Below, piece after piece: positions 21,399 to 22,054 of a stretch of DNA of 22,054 nucleotides. Numbering within the stretch: the stretch's first letter is position 1; the number at the start of each line of letters is the position of its first letter. The notes beneath the pieces are model-generated. The model saw only the letters and a list, made by a program, of their open reading frames with translations. It did no database searches and had not been told where the DNA came from. The DNA lies in assembly GCA_035507915.1 (NCBI GenBank), contig DATJNS010000324.1:1-22054 (forward strand). The letters run 5' to 3'. The translations under genes were made by a program, and so were the position numbers. The DNA comes from JACQAI01 sp035507915 (GTDB lineage Bacteria; Pseudomonadota; Alphaproteobacteria; Elsterales; Elsteraceae).

Positions 21399-22054
21399 CT
21401 AACTCACCAAGGTCGCGGCGCTGAGGCGGATGTCGGTGATGAACATCTGGCCGGCGGAGTGCGTGATCATCTCGGGCACGCCCGACGCGATGGCGACCGC
21501 CTGGGGCGTCACGCCGCACGCGAAGTAGAGCGGCACCTCGTCGGCGGCCGGCTCGATGTAGTTGTTCCAGTCGGGCTTGCGCACGTCGGCGATGCCGATG
21601 TCCTTGCCGTCGCCGATGTGCACCGGCGCGCCGTGGGCGACCGGGTGCCGGCCGGTGACCTCGACCGCCTTGACGACCAGATGGCGCGGGATCGGCCGCA
21701 TGCTGACGACCAGCGGGCCGGAGAACGCGCCGGCCGGCCGGCAGGCCACGCCGGACTTGTAGACCGGGATGTCCTGCGCGTCGGCGCCGGGCGCCAGATG
21801 GCGCAGCGGAATCCCGGCGTCGATCATCGCCTCGTCGACCGACAGGCTGCAGCCGAGCAGGAAGCCGACATGGTCCTTGCGCCACAGCTCGCGGATCTCG
21901 CTGCGTTGCTCGACCAGCTTGCCGTCGCGATAGACCCGGTAGCCGGTCAGGTCGGTGCGCAGGTCGGCGCCGACGGCGGCGAGCTTCGGCTCGGGATCGC
22001 CCGGATCGGTCACGTCGATCAGCGGGCAGGGCTTCGGGTTGCGGTGGCAGAAGC
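21399..22054 (-). CDS. Putative hydro-lyase of the DUF1445 / D-glutamate cyclase family, partial at 5' end
   Basis: The reading frame runs off the right edge without a start; about 218 residues are visible and probably the first 50 or so lie outside. The edge sequence reads FCHRNPKPCPLIDVTDPGDP, a hallmark of DUF1445, followed by DHVGFLLGCSLSVDEAM, YKSGVACRPAGAF, VSMRPIP, THSAGQMFITDI near the C-terminus and CGVTPQAVA. Eukaryotic relatives convert D-glutamate to 5-oxo-D-proline; bacterial ones are annotated as putative hydro-lyases. An internal GTG at 22013 could be mistaken for a start, but the conserved sequence upstream of it shows the gene continues. It is followed by the repeat-containing intergenic region and the Tat-exported MBL gene in the same direction. 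Confidence 0.93.
   Translation of the reverse strand, partial: FCHRNPKPCPLIDVTDPGDPEPKLAAVGADLRTDLTGYRVYRDGKLVEQRSEIRELWRKDHVGFLLGCSLSVDEAMIDAGIPLRHLAPGADAQDIPVYKSGVACRPAGAFSGPLVVSMRPIPRHLVVKAVEVTGRHPVAHGAPVHIGDGKDIGIADVRKPDWNNYIEPAADEVPLYFACGVTPQAVAIASGVPEMITHSAGQMFITDIRLSAATLVS

Noticed and set aside
22011..22013. GTG as the start of the DUF1445 gene.
   Set aside because: The conserved CHRNPKPCPL motif lies upstream in the same frame and reaches the window edge, so the gene begins outside.

Overview
The window is very GC-rich and almost fully packed with genes: 21 protein-coding genes (one cut by the right edge), no RNA genes, no CRISPR and no transposase. Overlapping stop/start codons, many GTG/TTG starts, several kinds of dispersed palindromic repeat and the gene families present suggest a high-GC alphaproteobacterium, perhaps Rhodospirillales/Hyphomicrobiales-like. 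Genus cannot be read from this sequence. All gene assignments come from motifs recognised by eye.

Layout. (1) 133-2934, minus strand: a likely four-gene unit of a small exported protein, an UPF0114/YqhA-type membrane protein, a Ca2+/H+ antiporter and a short-chain dehydrogenase. (2) 3040-4632, plus: a lone sulfatase, divergent from unit 1. (3) 4633-9627, minus: a membrane-lipid modification cluster, read as FAD amine-oxidase-like protein, DUF1365 protein, CFA-synthase-like methyltransferase (the three overlap by 4 bp each), then a repeat and a GPH-type MFS transporter. (4) 9782-11278, minus: a CPBP membrane protease followed by an orphan PdeM phosphoesterase. (5) 11457-13356, plus: a single-domain di-iron-type MBL protein and a PrpF-family isomerase. 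(6) 13353-15778, minus: two overlapping acyl-CoA dehydrogenases. (7) 15955-20062, plus: amidohydrolase, luciferase-like monooxygenase, alpha/beta hydrolase and a NYN-LOTUS protein. (8) 20076-22054, minus: a Tat-exported MBL hydrolase and a partial DUF1445 (D-glutamate cyclase-type) protein.

How the genes may work together. The FAD/DUF1365/methyltransferase trio is a recurrent alphaproteobacterial set linked to unusual methylated fatty acids and, in Rhodobacter, to the singlet-oxygen response; the neighbouring GPH transporter fits that pattern. Units 6 and 7 are divergent across 176 bp and together look like a catabolic module for an unknown acid: oxygenation by a flavin monooxygenase, C-C or C-N cleavage by amidohydrolase and alpha/beta hydrolase, and dehydrogenation by a two-subunit acyl-CoA dehydrogenase.

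The most striking non-gene content is four unrelated palindromic repeat families in five copies. One copy lies inside the FAD gene, where it appears to encode the last ~40 residues and still leaves the stop codon overlapping the next gene's start. Two convergent gene pairs meet with no spacer at all.
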